The position numbers and the translations under genes are program-made. 64,000 nucleotides of DNA from Bacteroidales bacterium. GTDB taxonomy: Bacteria > Bacteroidota > Bacteroidia > Bacteroidales > P3. Positions within the stretch are counted from its first letter, which is position 1, and each line of letters opens with the position of its first letter. The stretch covers positions 1 through 64,000 of the forward strand of contig JAFVBC010000015.1 in the NCBI GenBank assembly GCA_017480185.1. The letters are read 5' to 3'. The notes below the pieces were generated by a model. The model worked only from the letters and a program-made list of their open reading frames with translations. It had not been told where the DNA came from and ran no database searches. Below, piece by piece: positions 63,651-64,000 of this stretch.

Positions 63651-64000
63651 TTATCTGCCGTACCGTTTGACCTTGTCGGAAATAAATGCTTTCATCTCCT
63701 CCCATGTTGTGGGGATGAACATCCTGGGCATGGCTTGAGTCTCTGCGTCGTCGAAGTAGGTGAGGTTCAGCAGGGCACGGAACACAGAGTAGTTTGGATA
63801 CTTCTGGGTATAGAAGTCCAGCAGGTCGCCAAGTGAATAGTGTTGCAGCAGCATATAGATGTCGACGAAGTCCTTGCGACTGCCGCGACCTTCGACGGCG
63901 TTAATCTTCATGGCGGCAATATCCCTCGGAGAGGAAAGGGTGATACCCGATTCCACGACAGGATCATCTATCCAGGCATAACGGCTGTAGTCTATCACGT
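63651..64000 (-). CDS. Nucleotidyltransferase toxin, AbiEii/AbiGii family (C-terminal part, cut by window)
   Basis: At least 116 residues, open to the right edge of the window; the first in-window start-like codon is a GTG that is probably internal. The stretch ITLSSPRDIAAMKINAVEGR followed by GSRKDFVDIYMLLQHYSL is the C-terminal signature of the AbiEii/AbiGii (DUF1814) nucleotidyltransferase family. These act as toxins in type IV toxin-antitoxin or phage-abortive systems and modify tRNA or other RNA. The usual antitoxin (AbiEi) gene would lie upstream, beyond the window. The N-terminal catalytic motif cannot be checked here. Confidence 0.8.
   Translation of the reverse strand, partial: VIDYSRYAWIDDPVVESGITLSSPRDIAAMKINAVEGRGSRKDFVDIYMLLQHYSLGDLLDFYTQKYPNYSVFRALLNLTYFDDAETQAMPRMFIPTTWEEMKAFISDKVKRYGR

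Overview
The window reads as chromosomal DNA of a member of the order Bacteroidales (phylum Bacteroidota). The grounds are the giant type IX secretion (T9SS) protein SprA, a PorG/DUF6089 gene inside the uppS-bamA-ompH module, SusC-free envelope genes with typical Bacteroidota lipoprotein signals, promoters of the TTTG / TAnnTTTG type, few recognisable Shine-Dalgarno sites, and a Bacteroidota-type TGS-domain nucleoside kinase. Genus and family cannot be decided from the sequence alone. Nearly all of the window is dense, ordinary core genome; the last 3.5 kb on the right looks accessory.

Layout. 1-420 holds repeats. 574-10708 (+) carries a small barrel protein, sprA, a TPR protein and a DedA membrane protein. 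10856-13993 (-) is an M64 peptidase, a beta-helix lipoprotein and ruvA. 14064-16083 (+) is a Sua5/TsaC protein, a holin-IV-like membrane protein and panC. 16076-18702 (-) has an NhaP2-type antiporter and a ZIP metal transporter. 18914-25259 (+) has YitT, a glycosyltransferase, two exported proteins (one a TPR/propeller/OmpA protein) and a hydrolase. 25716-29010 (+) has gdhA, a PIG-V-like membrane protein and aroQ. 29007-33946 (-) is a tight operon sufS-recN-aroK-rnhA-prmC. 34228-36256 (-) is a glutamine synthetase with folK. 36411-39469 (+) is pepP plus the nucleoside kinase. 39548-42477 (-) is the rplM-rpsI-rpsB-tsf ribosomal cluster. 42941-45047 (-) is gpsA with an acyltransferase. 45256-52657 (+) is the outer-membrane biogenesis module (SDR, DUF4837, porG, uppS, bamA, two ompH/skp). 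52742-55973 (-) is wza-wzc, followed by tRNA-Gly, purM, pnp and rpsO to 60451. From 60452 to the end lie a decayed gene remnant, an unknown gene coupled to a leucine-rich-repeat surface protein with a T9SS sorting domain, and the cut end of an AbiEii-type toxin gene.

The strongest functional thread is the cell envelope. BamA, two Skp-like chaperones and UppS build the outer membrane and wall; SprA and PorG belong to T9SS; a PorE-like OmpA protein may anchor it; and the surface protein at 61618-63477 is a likely T9SS cargo.

The most unusual non-coding feature is a family of intergenic elements present at seven places (1, 10722, 17730, 25312, 34066, 42846, 57505). Each is built from units repeating every 11 bp, usually folded around a palindrome. 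All six whose surroundings are visible lie after a stop codon and before the next promoter.
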